Shown here: positions 32,966 through 40,007 of the stretch, one piece after another | Layout of the letters: the number at the start of each line of letters is the position of its first letter | Position numbering within the stretch: the first letter of the stretch is position 1 | Assembly (NCBI GenBank): GCA_934635385.1 | Contig: CAKTZI010000005.1 | Location: 1-64,000 of the forward strand | DNA length: 64,000 bases | DNA from: an uncultured Kiritimatiellota bacterium | Lineage (GTDB): Bacteria > Verrucomicrobiota > Kiritimatiellia > RFP12 > UBA1067 | Direction: 5' to 3' | Made by a program: the position numbers and the translations under genes | The notes under the pieces: generated by a model | What the model was told of the DNA's origin: nothing | What the model saw: only the letters and a program-made list of their open reading frames with translations | Databases searched by the model: none

Positions 32966-33910
32966 TCAGCCCGCGCCGAGCTTGACGGACGAGTTGGCGT
33001 TGGCCGTCTCGCGCGGCTTGAACGCGCTGCCGGATTCGATGTCGCGGCACATCTGGAAGACGCTCTTCCACGAGTCGATGCGGTAGTCGCGGTTCTTGAC
33101 GAGCATGAACTCCAGCAGCTGGCAGAAGCCCTCCGAGAGTTCGGGACGGTAGAAGCGCGGGTCGTGCGCCTGTGTGCCCTCGTCACAGTGCGCGCGCATC
33201 ATGTTCTCCGTGTCGAGCCCTGGAAAGAGGACGCGCCCCGTCGCGAGGTGGAAGAGCGTCGCGCCGAGCGCGTAGATGTCGGCGCGGCAGTCGAGCTCCA
33301 CGTCGCCATAGACCTGTTCGGGCGAGATGTAGGCGGGCGTGCCGAGCACTTGGTCGGGTGCCTTCTGCGGGCCGTCCCTGAACTCGAAACGGTGCGAGAT
33401 TCCGAGATCCGTGAGCTTGATCACGCCGTCCGTGTTGATCATGATGTTCTCCGGCTTCACGTCGCAGTGAACGACCCCGTGGTCGTTCCAGGCGTAGTCG
33501 AGCGCGGAGGCGATGGACTCGCAGATGAGCAGGCAGTCCGGCTCGCGCACGTGCTGTTTGCGCTTGAGCAGGTCGGCGAACGTGTAGCCGTCCACGTACT
33601 CCATGATGTAGTACCAGTTGCCGTTGCCGTTGTCAAAGTCGTAGGCCTGAACGATGCCGGGGTGCTTGATCTCCTCCATGATGCGCTCTTCCGCGCGGAA
33701 CTGGCGCACCTCGGCGCCGTCGGAGGCGAACTCCTTGTTCAGGATCTTGACGGCGACGAGCCGCTGGTTCGGGATGTCCCACGCCTTCCAGACGGTCGCC
33801 ATGCCGCCGTCGCCGATCTTCGCGATGAGCTTCAGGTTCGGAATCTTCAGGAGCCGGCTGCGCAGCGTGAACATCTGCGTGGGGAGGTTGTCGTAGTAGG
33901 CGTTGCTCAT
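32966..33910 (-). CDS. Serine/threonine protein kinase
   Basis: A 314-residue Hanks-type kinase without any membrane segment, so cytosolic. The glycine loop IGDGGMATVW is near residue 30 and the catalytic Lys is in VAVKIL. The catalytic loop reads VHCDVKPENI (HCD instead of HRD, a non-RD kinase). The metal motif reads DLG instead of DFG, and TPAYISPEQ follows. The start ATG at 33910 overlaps the stop of the upstream sigma-54-type activator gene (ATGA), so the two are coupled; an in-frame ATG at 33919 is an alternative. No histidine kinase is nearby, so this kinase may be the signalling partner of the activator (inference). Confidence 0.9.
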   Translation of the reverse strand: MSNAYYDNLPTQMFTLRSRLLKIPNLKLIAKIGDGGMATVWKAWDIPNQRLVAVKILNKEFASDGAEVRQFRAEERIMEEIKHPGIVQAYDFDNGNGNWYYIMEYVDGYTFADLLKRKQHVREPDCLLICESIASALDYAWNDHGVVHCDVKPENIMINTDGVIKLTDLGISHRFEFRDGPQKAPDQVLGTPAYISPEQVYGDVELDCRADIYALGATLFHLATGRVLFPGLDTENMMRAHCDEGTQAHDPRFYRPELSEGFCQLLEFMLVKNRDYRIDSWKSVFQMCRDIESGSAFKPRETANANSSVKLGAG

Positions 33911-35322
33911 GCGTTCCATTCTTTCAGCTTGCGGTGGAGCGTGCGGCGCGAAATGCCGAGGCGTTCGGCGGCCTTCGACTTGTTGTTGCGGCATTCGTCG
34001 AGCACCGCGAGAATCTGGGCCTTTTCCGTCTCGGCGAGCGTTGGCGGTGCGGGCCGCTTGTCTCTTTCGCCGCTTCCGTCCCGTTCGGCTCTCGTCTCTC
34101 GCGTCTTCTCGTCCCTCAGGTCGTCCGCGCCCGCGCCCGCCGTATGCGCCTCCGTAATCTCGATGGGCAGGTCGTCGACCGTCAGCCGTGGCCCGGACGC
34201 CAGGACGACCATCTTCTCGACGGCATTGCGGAGCTGGCGGACGTTGCCGGGCCAGGGATAGCTTTCGAGAGCCTTCAGGGCCGCCGGCTCGATGCCTGTG
34301 ACGGTGTTGCCGTTTGCGGCGGAGAACTCCTTCAGGAAGCGCGCGACGAGCCGGGCGATGTCCTCCGGGTGATCCTTCAGGGCCGGCATGCGGATGTCGA
34401 TGACGTTCAGCCGGTAGTAGAGGTCTTCGCGGAACGTGCCGTCCGCCACCATCTTCGCGAGGTTGCGGTTCGTCGCGGCGACGAGCCGGAAGTCGACGGG
34501 CTTCTCCGTCGCGCCGCCGAGGCGGCGGACGGACTTCGTCTCGATCGTGCGGAGAAGGGCGATCTGCGTCGGCATGTCGATTTCGCCGATCTCGTCGAGA
34601 AAGAGCGTCCCGCCGTCCGCCTCCTCGATGCAGCCTTTCTTGCCGTCCTTGAGGCCGCCCGTGAACGTGCCCGGCTCGTAGCCGAAGAGCTCCGACTTCA
34701 GGAGGTCGCCCGAGAACGCCGAGCATTCGACGGCGACGAACGGCCCCTTCGCGCGCTTCGAGAGGCGGTGAATCGCCTGTGCGGCGAGTTCCTTGCCCGA
34801 GCCGCTCGGCCCCTCGACGAGAATCGTCGCGTCCGACGGGGCGACCTTGCGGATGAGCGTGTAGACGCGCTGCATCGCCGGCGACTGGCCCGTGAAGTTC
34901 TCCAGCTCCGCGCCGAGCTGGCTCTTGAGCTGGGCGACTTCCTTTTCGAGGTTCGACGTGCGGATCGCCTTCGCGACGCGTAGCTCGAAGGCCTTCAGGT
35001 CGGTCACCGGCTTCTGGAAGAAGTCGTCCGCCCCGTCTTTCATCGCCTCGACGGCGAGATCGACCGTGCCGTAGGCCGTGAGGAGAATCGCCGCCATCGC
35101 GGGGTTCTCGGCCTTCGCCTTCTTGAGGAGTTCGACGCCGCTTTCGCCCGGCATCTTCACGTCGGAGATCATCAGCGCAAGGTCGGGGTTCTCGCGGACG
35201 AGCCGCAGGGCCTCGGTCGCGTCCGGCGCCGTGAGGCAGTCATACGACGGCGCGAACCACTTCGCGAGCATGTCGCGGAGGGGCTTTTCGTCGTCGACGA
35301 TGAGAATCTTGGGTTTGGTCAT
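33907..35322 (-). CDS. NtrC-family response regulator with modified GAFTGA motif
   Basis: A 471-residue regulator with a receiver domain (residues 1-120; ILIVDDEKPL, phospho-acceptor Asp in MISDVKMPGESG, Lys in FFQKPV). The AAA+ domain (about 145-380) has Walker A GPSGSGKE and Walker B GGTLFLDEIGE. A Fis-type helix-turn-helix ends the protein (NNKSKAAERLGISRRTLHRK). The loop that contacts sigma-54, normally GAFTGA, reads GTFTGG here. FTG is kept, so activity is possible but altered. The extended -10 at 35340-35335 lies 12 bases before the start, leaving hardly any leader. The downstream kinase gene overlaps its stop. Confidence 0.92.
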   Translation of the reverse strand: MTKPKILIVDDEKPLRDMLAKWFAPSYDCLTAPDATEALRLVRENPDLALMISDVKMPGESGVELLKKAKAENPAMAAILLTAYGTVDLAVEAMKDGADDFFQKPVTDLKAFELRVAKAIRTSNLEKEVAQLKSQLGAELENFTGQSPAMQRVYTLIRKVAPSDATILVEGPSGSGKELAAQAIHRLSKRAKGPFVAVECSAFSGDLLKSELFGYEPGTFTGGLKDGKKGCIEEADGGTLFLDEIGEIDMPTQIALLRTIETKSVRRLGGATEKPVDFRLVAATNRNLAKMVADGTFREDLYYRLNVIDIRMPALKDHPEDIARLVARFLKEFSAANGNTVTGIEPAALKALESYPWPGNVRQLRNAVEKMVVLASGPRLTVDDLPIEITEAHTAGAGADDLRDEKTRETRAERDGSGERDKRPAPPTLAETEKAQILAVLDECRNNKSKAAERLGISRRTLHRKLKEWNA

Positions 35323-35334
35323 AAACGTGCATAG

Positions 35335-35340
35335 AGTATA
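35335..35340 (-). promoter_or_regulatory. Extended -10 promoter of the activator-kinase operon
   Basis: TATACT on the minus strand with TGG before it; start codon 12 bases downstream, so the predicted leader is about five bases. Confidence 0.6.
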
Positions 35341-35379
35341 CCATCTTTAAGGGCTTTTGTGCAAATCAGGGCCGTCGCG

Positions 35380-35943
35380 TCAGCGCGCGGCTGCGCAGAA
35401 CGCCTGGAAAATCCGGCGGTCGCTTGTCAGTTCGGGATGGCCGGCGAACGCCCAGAGGTTGTGCCACCGCACGGCGGTAGGCTGTCCGTGCGTCATCGAA
35501 AGCGTCTCGACGTCCTTTCCGACGGACACGATGGACGGCGCGCGGATGAACGTCATCGGCACGTCGGCGAGGTCGCCGCACGCGCCCGTCGCCGCGAAGC
35601 TGCCGAGCTGGCGTCCGTAGGCGTTGCGCCGCACCGTCACGGGCAGTACTCCGAACCAGACGGTCGGGTCGTCCACCAGCCTCTCCGCGAGCAGGATGAG
35701 GCCCGCGCACGTCGCAAAGACGGGCAGCCCCGCCTCGATTCGCGCCTTGAGCGGCGCGAAGAGGCCGAGGTCGTGGAGAAGCTTGCCCTGCACGGTCGAT
35801 TCGCCGCCCGGCAGCACAAGCGCGTCGAACGGGCGCTCGAGGTCGCGCAGCTGGCGGATCTCGAACGTTTCCGCCCCGATGTCCTCAAAGGCGCGCTCGT
35901 GTTCGGCAAACGCTCCCTGCACGGCCAATACGCCGACGAGCAT
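35380..35943 (-). CDS. pdxT: Pyridoxal 5'-phosphate synthase glutaminase subunit
   Basis: A 187-residue class I glutaminase that feeds ammonia to PdxS for de novo vitamin B6 synthesis. Visible are GVLAVQGAFAEHERAF at the start, the oxyanion motif LPGGESTV near residue 45, the nucleophile Cys in FATCAGLILL near residue 79 and the catalytic HPEL near residue 168. Length is typical. It starts 1 base after the pdxS stop, forming the usual pdxST operon. There is an extra promoter for the opposite-facing neighbourhood only downstream. Confidence 0.95.
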   Translation of the reverse strand: MLVGVLAVQGAFAEHERAFEDIGAETFEIRQLRDLERPFDALVLPGGESTVQGKLLHDLGLFAPLKARIEAGLPVFATCAGLILLAERLVDDPTVWFGVLPVTVRRNAYGRQLGSFAATGACGDLADVPMTFIRAPSIVSVGKDVETLSMTHGQPTAVRWHNLWAFAGHPELTSDRRIFQAFCAAAR

Positions 35944-35944
35944 C

Positions 35945-36820
35945 TTACTTGCCCCGCTCTTCCATGATTGTTTCGATCTCGTCGGCGTTGATGCCGACCA
36001 TCGCGGGGCCGAGGTTCTCGCTCAGCTTCGCGAGCAGGGCGGAATCCTGCCAGTTCGTGACGGCCTGGACGATCGCCGCCGCGCGCTTCGCGGGGTCGCC
36101 GCTCTTGAAGATGCCGGAGCCGACGAAAACGCCCTCCGCGCCGAGCTCCATCATGAGCGCGGCATCCGCCGGGGTAGCGACGCCGCCCGCCGCGAAGTTC
36201 ACCACGGGGAGCTTGCCGAGCCGATGCACCTCGCGCACGAGGTCGAGCGGCGCGGCGAGCTGCTTCGCCGCCTCGTTCAGCTCGTCTTCGCGCAGCGCGG
36301 CGATCCGGCGGATCTCCGCCTGCATCCTGCGCATGTGGCGGACTGCCTGCACGACGTCGCCCGTGCCGGGCTCGCCCTTCGTGCGGATCATCGTCGCGCC
36401 CTCGCCGATGCGGCGCAGGGCCTCGCCGAGGTCGCGCGCGCCGCAGACGAACGGCACCTTGAAGGCGGTCTTGTCGATGTGGTAGAGGTCATCGGCGGGC
36501 GAGAGGACCTCGCTCTCGTCGATGTAGTCGATCTCGATCGCCTCCAGGATGCGCGCCTCGGCGACGTGGCCGATGCGGCACTTCGCCATGACGGGAATCG
36601 TGACGGCCTCCTGGATGCCGCGAATCATCGCCGGGTCGCTCATGCGGCTCACGCCGCCGGCCGCGCGGATGTCGGCGGGGATGCGCTCCAGCGCCATGAC
36701 GGCGCACGCGCCCGCGTCCTGCGCGATCTTCGCCTGTTCGGGCGTCGTCACGTCCATGATCACGCCGCCCTTAAGCATCTGCGCGAGGTTTCTGTTCAGT
36801 GTCTGCCGGTCTTCTGCCAT
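35945..36820 (-). CDS. pdxS: Pyridoxal 5'-phosphate synthase lyase subunit
   Basis: A 291-residue TIM-barrel synthase that builds pyridoxal phosphate from ribose 5-phosphate, glyceraldehyde 3-phosphate and ammonia. Highly conserved blocks are GGVIMDVTTPEQAKIAQDAG (Asp near residue 23), ALERIPADIRAAGGVSRMSD with the catalytic Lys in VMAKCRIGH near residue 80, IDESEVLSPAD and EGATMIRTKGEPGTGDVVQA with the second Lys. The ribosome binding site AAGGAG lies about 10 bases upstream of ATG 36820. It forms an operon with pdxT. Confidence 0.97.
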   Translation of the reverse strand: MAEDRQTLNRNLAQMLKGGVIMDVTTPEQAKIAQDAGACAVMALERIPADIRAAGGVSRMSDPAMIRGIQEAVTIPVMAKCRIGHVAEARILEAIEIDYIDESEVLSPADDLYHIDKTAFKVPFVCGARDLGEALRRIGEGATMIRTKGEPGTGDVVQAVRHMRRMQAEIRRIAALREDELNEAAKQLAAPLDLVREVHRLGKLPVVNFAAGGVATPADAALMMELGAEGVFVGSGIFKSGDPAKRAAAIVQAVTNWQDSALLAKLSENLGPAMVGINADEIETIMEERGK

Positions 36821-36877
36821 TGTCTTTTTCTCCTTAGGTAAGGGTTCGTCCGCCGTCTCTTCGGCGAAACGGTGCGT

Positions 36878-36883
36878 ATTCTA
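36878..36883 (-). promoter_or_regulatory. Extended -10 promoter of pdxST
   Basis: TAGAAT on the minus strand with TGG before it; about 57 bases upstream of the pdxS start. Confidence 0.6.
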
Positions 36884-36977
36884 CCACGAACGGCCGTGTG
36901 CATACAAGTGGCATAATTGTATGGAGTACAGCGGTGGCCTGTTCGGTCGCCTGTCCCTGCGACGGCGGAAAATATGC

Positions 36978-36983
36978 TATACT
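36978..36983 (+). promoter_or_regulatory. Extended -10 promoter of the ExbB-ExbD-TPR operon
   Basis: TATACT with TGC before it; leader of about 45 bases with AAAGG shortly before ATG 37035. It is divergent from the pdxST promoter. Confidence 0.6.
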
Positions 36984-37034
36984 ACCAAACTCCAATGAAA
37001 CCGAGGAAGAACAGCAGCAGAAAGGCTCGATGAA

Positions 37035-37538
37035 ATGAACGACATAACCTTTGGACAGGCCTGGGCGTACGGCGGCCCCTTGATGTGGGTCCTGGCGGGA
37101 ATCTCCGTCTTCGCCCTCGCGGTCGTCCTCTACCTCTGGATCGCGCAGATGCGCTTCGTCTTCGTGCCGTCCGCCCTGCGGCGGCTGCAGACGGCGAAGG
37201 ATCTCGCGGCGGAGGGCAAGCGCATCGCCGCGCGCGCGAACGCGGCCGTGGACTGGCTCGCGGACATCGCGGCGGTCGCGCCGCTCGTCGGCCTCCTCGG
37301 CACGGTGCTGGGCATGTTCCAGGCCTTCGGCGGCATCGCGAGCGACGTCTCCGCCGGCGCGAAGCCGGTCGTGCTCGCGCAGGGCGTCTCGCAGGCGATC
37401 GTGACGACGATCTTCGGCCTCGCGGTCGCCATTCCCGCGCTCGTCGCCTACGCCTTCTTCCGCCGCCGCTGCGCGAAGCGCATCGCCGAGCTGGAGGAGG
37501 CGTGCGAGGAAATCGCCGTCGGAGCGGCCCGGAAATGA
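37035..37538 (+). CDS. ExbB/TolQ-family proton channel subunit
   Basis: A 167-residue inner-membrane protein of the MotA/TolQ/ExbB family, which converts proton flow into mechanical work on envelope proteins. Three hydrophobic segments are visible: about residues 15-35 (WVLAGISVFALAVVLYLW), 80-105 (VAPLVGLLGTVLGMFQAF) and 125-147 (AIVTTIFGLAVAIPALVAYA). The central motif APLVGLLGTVLGM is the family hallmark. It is shorter than E. coli ExbB or TolQ. The stop overlaps the ExbD start, and a TPR protein gene follows, also overlapping. Confidence 0.9.
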   Translation: MNDITFGQAWAYGGPLMWVLAGISVFALAVVLYLWIAQMRFVFVPSALRRLQTAKDLAAEGKRIAARANAAVDWLADIAAVAPLVGLLGTVLGMFQAFGGIASDVSAGAKPVVLAQGVSQAIVTTIFGLAVAIPALVAYAFFRRRCAKRIAELEEACEEIAVGAARK

Positions 37539-37948
37539 GCTTCGACACGCCACGCTCCAAGGCGCCCGCGCTGGCGCTGACGTCGATGCTCGACGTCATC
37601 TTCCTCCTCCTCTGCTTCTTCGTCACGGTCAGCGTCTTCTCCCAGTGGGAGAGCGAGATCTCGATCAAGCTGCCGAGCGCGGAGACGGCGAGCGAGCCGG
37701 AACGCCTGCCGGGCGAGATCATCGTGAACCTCGCGAAGGACGGCACGGTGCGCGTCAACGGCGCGACGTGGACGCGCGCCGACCTGAAGGCGCGGCTTCA
37801 GCGCATCTCGAAGTTCTATCCGGGCCAGCCGGTCATCATCCGCGCCGACCGCGAGACGAAGTACGAGACGCTGGTCGAGGTGATCGACACGTGCCGTGCG
37901 GCGGACGTCTGGAACTTCTCGCTCGCGACCGAGGGCACGGCGAAATGA
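37535..37948 (+). CDS. ExbD/TolR-family protein
   Basis: A 137-residue single-span protein, partner of ExbB. The helix near residues 17-38 contains the proton-carrying Asp in LTSMLDVIFLLLCFFVTVSV, the family signature. A periplasmic domain follows (GEIIVNLAKDGTVRVNGATW, VIIRADRETKYETLVEVIDT), as in TolR/ExbD. The start ATG overlaps the ExbB stop by 4 bases and its own stop overlaps the next start by 4 bases, so all three proteins are translationally coupled. Confidence 0.92.
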   Translation: MSFDTPRSKAPALALTSMLDVIFLLLCFFVTVSVFSQWESEISIKLPSAETASEPERLPGEIIVNLAKDGTVRVNGATWTRADLKARLQRISKFYPGQPVIIRADRETKYETLVEVIDTCRAADVWNFSLATEGTAK

Positions 37949-39843
37949 CGCTGGGCCTCCTCCTCGCGGCGCTGTCCGTCCTGCCGTCCGACCGGCTGGC
38001 GATGGCCGACCGCCTCTTCAACAAGGGCGACTATGCGGCCGCCGACGTCGAGTACCGTGCGCTTGTCGGGGAGGCGTCGATCGCGGCGGACGAGCTGTCC
38101 TACCGCCTCGCGGAATGTGCGCGGGCGACGGGACGTGCGGACGACGCGGCGCGCCACTACGCCGCGCTCGTCGAGAAAACGCCCGACTCGAAATATGCGG
38201 GGGCGGCGCGCCTCCAGCTCGCGCTCGGCGCGACGGGCGACGAGCGGCTGCGGCGGCTCGCGGCGCTCGACACCGACCGCGTCGCGCCGTCCGTGCGCGC
38301 GGCGGCCCTCTACCATCTCGGCGTCGCGCGCAACGACGCGGAGACCCTGCGGCGGTGCGTGGCGGCGGAGCCGAAGGGCCGCTACGCCGCCTACGCCGAC
38401 CTGCGGCGCGGCTCGCTGCTGACGCACGCGGACGATCCGGCGACGCGGCGCAAGGGCGTGGAGATCCTTCTGGGCATCGCGTTCGGCGGGAGCGCGCTCG
38501 CGGACGATGCGCTCTTCCTCGCGGCGTCGGTCAGCTACCGCGAGAGGAAGTACGGCGAGGCGGGCAGCCTCTTCCGACGCTACCGCAAGATGTTCCCGAA
38601 GGGCGCGCACGCCGCCGAGGCGCAGACGCTGTCCGTCTGGTGCGACTACACGGAGGGCCGCTACGCCGACGCGGCGGCCGCGTGCGGCGAGGGGAAGACG
38701 GACGATCTCGCCTACGTGAAGGCGTGCTGCGCGGCGCAGACCGAGGGCGGCGAGACGGCGCGCGTCCTCTTCCGCAAGTATCTGGACGACTACCCGGAGG
38801 GCCGTTACCGCGCGGACGCCGACCTGCAGCTCGCACGGCTGGAGTTCACGGCGGCGGTGGCGGCGGACGACACGGCGAAGGCCGTCGAGGCGGCGCGGCG
38901 CGCGGCGGCGGCGGGCACGGCGGCGGACGCCCTGCGGCTTGCGTGGATCTATGAGAAGGGCGGACGTCGCGCCGAGGCCGACGCCGCATACGCGCGCATT
39001 GTCCGGGAGCATCCGAAGACGGACGAGGCGGCGCAGGCGCTGTATGCGCGGGCGATGTCCGCCGCGCGCGCGGATGACTGGGCGAAGGCCGAGCTGCTGC
39101 TCGCGGAGGCCCTCGCGACGGGACGGCTCGCGGCGCAGCGGGCGAGCGCGCTCTACTGGCGCGGCGTCGCGGCGATGCGAATCGGCCACGCGGCCGAGGC
39201 GACGGGCTTTCTCGCCGAGGCGCTGAAGCTGGGGCTGGGGCTCGACGAGTCGCGCGAGGCGCGGCTGATGATCGCCGAGGACGACCTGAAGAACGGGCGC
39301 ACAGAGGCCGCCAAGACCGCCTACGCAACGCTCGTGCGGGAAGGTGCGTGCGCGCGCATGAGCGCGGCGCGCATCCACGCGGTCGGCGAACTGCTCGGCG
39401 GCGAGGAGGCGGCTATCTGCGCGAAGGCGCTCGTCGCGGAGAAGGCGCCCGAATGGCGGCAGGCGGGCTGGACGATGCGGGGGCGCTGCGAGGAAGCGCG
39501 CCAGTCCTTCACAGCGGCGATTGACGCCTACCGAAAGGCGCTGGCCGAGCCGGTGAAGACGGAGTCGGCGGCCGCAGCGGCAGTGGCCCTTGGGAAGCTG
39601 GAATGCCGCGCGGGCGAACACGCGGCGGCGGAAGCGACGCTGAAGAGCGCCGTGGCGCTGAACGCGGGACATCCGGCGGCGCGCGGCGAAGCGTATCTCG
39701 CGCTCGCGCAGAACGCGCTGGCGAAAGGCGACGTCCACGGTGCGCGCGGCTATGCGACGGTCGTCACGACGCTTTTCGCCGATCCGGCGCTCGTCGCGGC
39801 GGCCGAGAGGATCCTGAAGGAAAACCCCGAGCCGAAGAAGTGA
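37945..39843 (+). CDS. Large TPR-repeat protein coupled to ExbB-ExbD
   Basis: A 632-residue, Ala-rich helical protein with many tetratricopeptide-like repeats (for example ADRLFNKGDYAAADVEYRAL, RKYGEAGSLFRRYRKMFPKG, GRRAEADAAYARIVREHPKT, GEHAAAEATLKSAVALNAGH). A weak N-terminal hydrophobic stretch (TLGLLLAALSVLPS) may be a signal peptide, placing it in the periplasm. It sits where TolA/TonB/TolB or YbgF-like genes would be expected, so it probably scaffolds or relays the ExbBD motor (inference). YbgF/CpoB also has TPRs but is much shorter. Length and repeat count are the unusual points. Confidence 0.8.
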   Translation: MTLGLLLAALSVLPSDRLAMADRLFNKGDYAAADVEYRALVGEASIAADELSYRLAECARATGRADDAARHYAALVEKTPDSKYAGAARLQLALGATGDERLRRLAALDTDRVAPSVRAAALYHLGVARNDAETLRRCVAAEPKGRYAAYADLRRGSLLTHADDPATRRKGVEILLGIAFGGSALADDALFLAASVSYRERKYGEAGSLFRRYRKMFPKGAHAAEAQTLSVWCDYTEGRYADAAAACGEGKTDDLAYVKACCAAQTEGGETARVLFRKYLDDYPEGRYRADADLQLARLEFTAAVAADDTAKAVEAARRAAAAGTAADALRLAWIYEKGGRRAEADAAYARIVREHPKTDEAAQALYARAMSAARADDWAKAELLLAEALATGRLAAQRASALYWRGVAAMRIGHAAEATGFLAEALKLGLGLDESREARLMIAEDDLKNGRTEAAKTAYATLVREGACARMSAARIHAVGELLGGEEAAICAKALVAEKAPEWRQAGWTMRGRCEEARQSFTAAIDAYRKALAEPVKTESAAAAAVALGKLECRAGEHAAAEATLKSAVALNAGHPAARGEAYLALAQNALAKGDVHGARGYATVVTTLFADPALVAAAERILKENPEPKK

Positions 39844-39995
39844 TCTGATCGGCTCGTTTTCCCTCGCGGCCGCCGGGCGAATGCCCTAATTCTTGAATTT
39901 CCCGAATGCGGTGCCAAAAAATGCGGTGTCGGGGCGGCGTTTTTTGATGCGCAAAATATAAGCACGTCGTGCGCCAAAAATAAGAAAGATTATGA
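39844..39995. other. Intergenic region before the second glycan block
   Basis: Holds two near-copies of GAATGCGGTG / AAATGCGGTG around 39905-39930 and a T-run after a GC-rich stretch (GGGGCGGCGTTTTTTG at 39934-39949) that may act as a terminator for the TPR operon. The stem is weak and no clear hairpin can be drawn. Confidence 0.3.
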
Positions 39996-40001
39996 TATAA
40001 T
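39996..40001 (+). promoter_or_regulatory. Extended -10 promoter of the second glycan block, predicted leaderless
   Basis: TATAAT with TGA directly before it; ATG 40008 begins 6 bases after the box. The in-frame ATG 40002 touches the box itself and would be upstream of the transcription start. Confidence 0.7.
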
Positions 40002-40007
40002 ATGCGC

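Noticed and set aside
33911..34726. N-terminal extension of the Ser/Thr kinase by about 270 residues
   Set aside because: That region is the shadow of the sigma-54-type activator in another frame; the kinase fold starts at residue 1 of the 33910 start.
40002..40007. ATG 40002 as start of the GH36 gene
   Set aside because: It begins one base after the -10 box and would be upstream of the transcription start; ATG 40008 fits.
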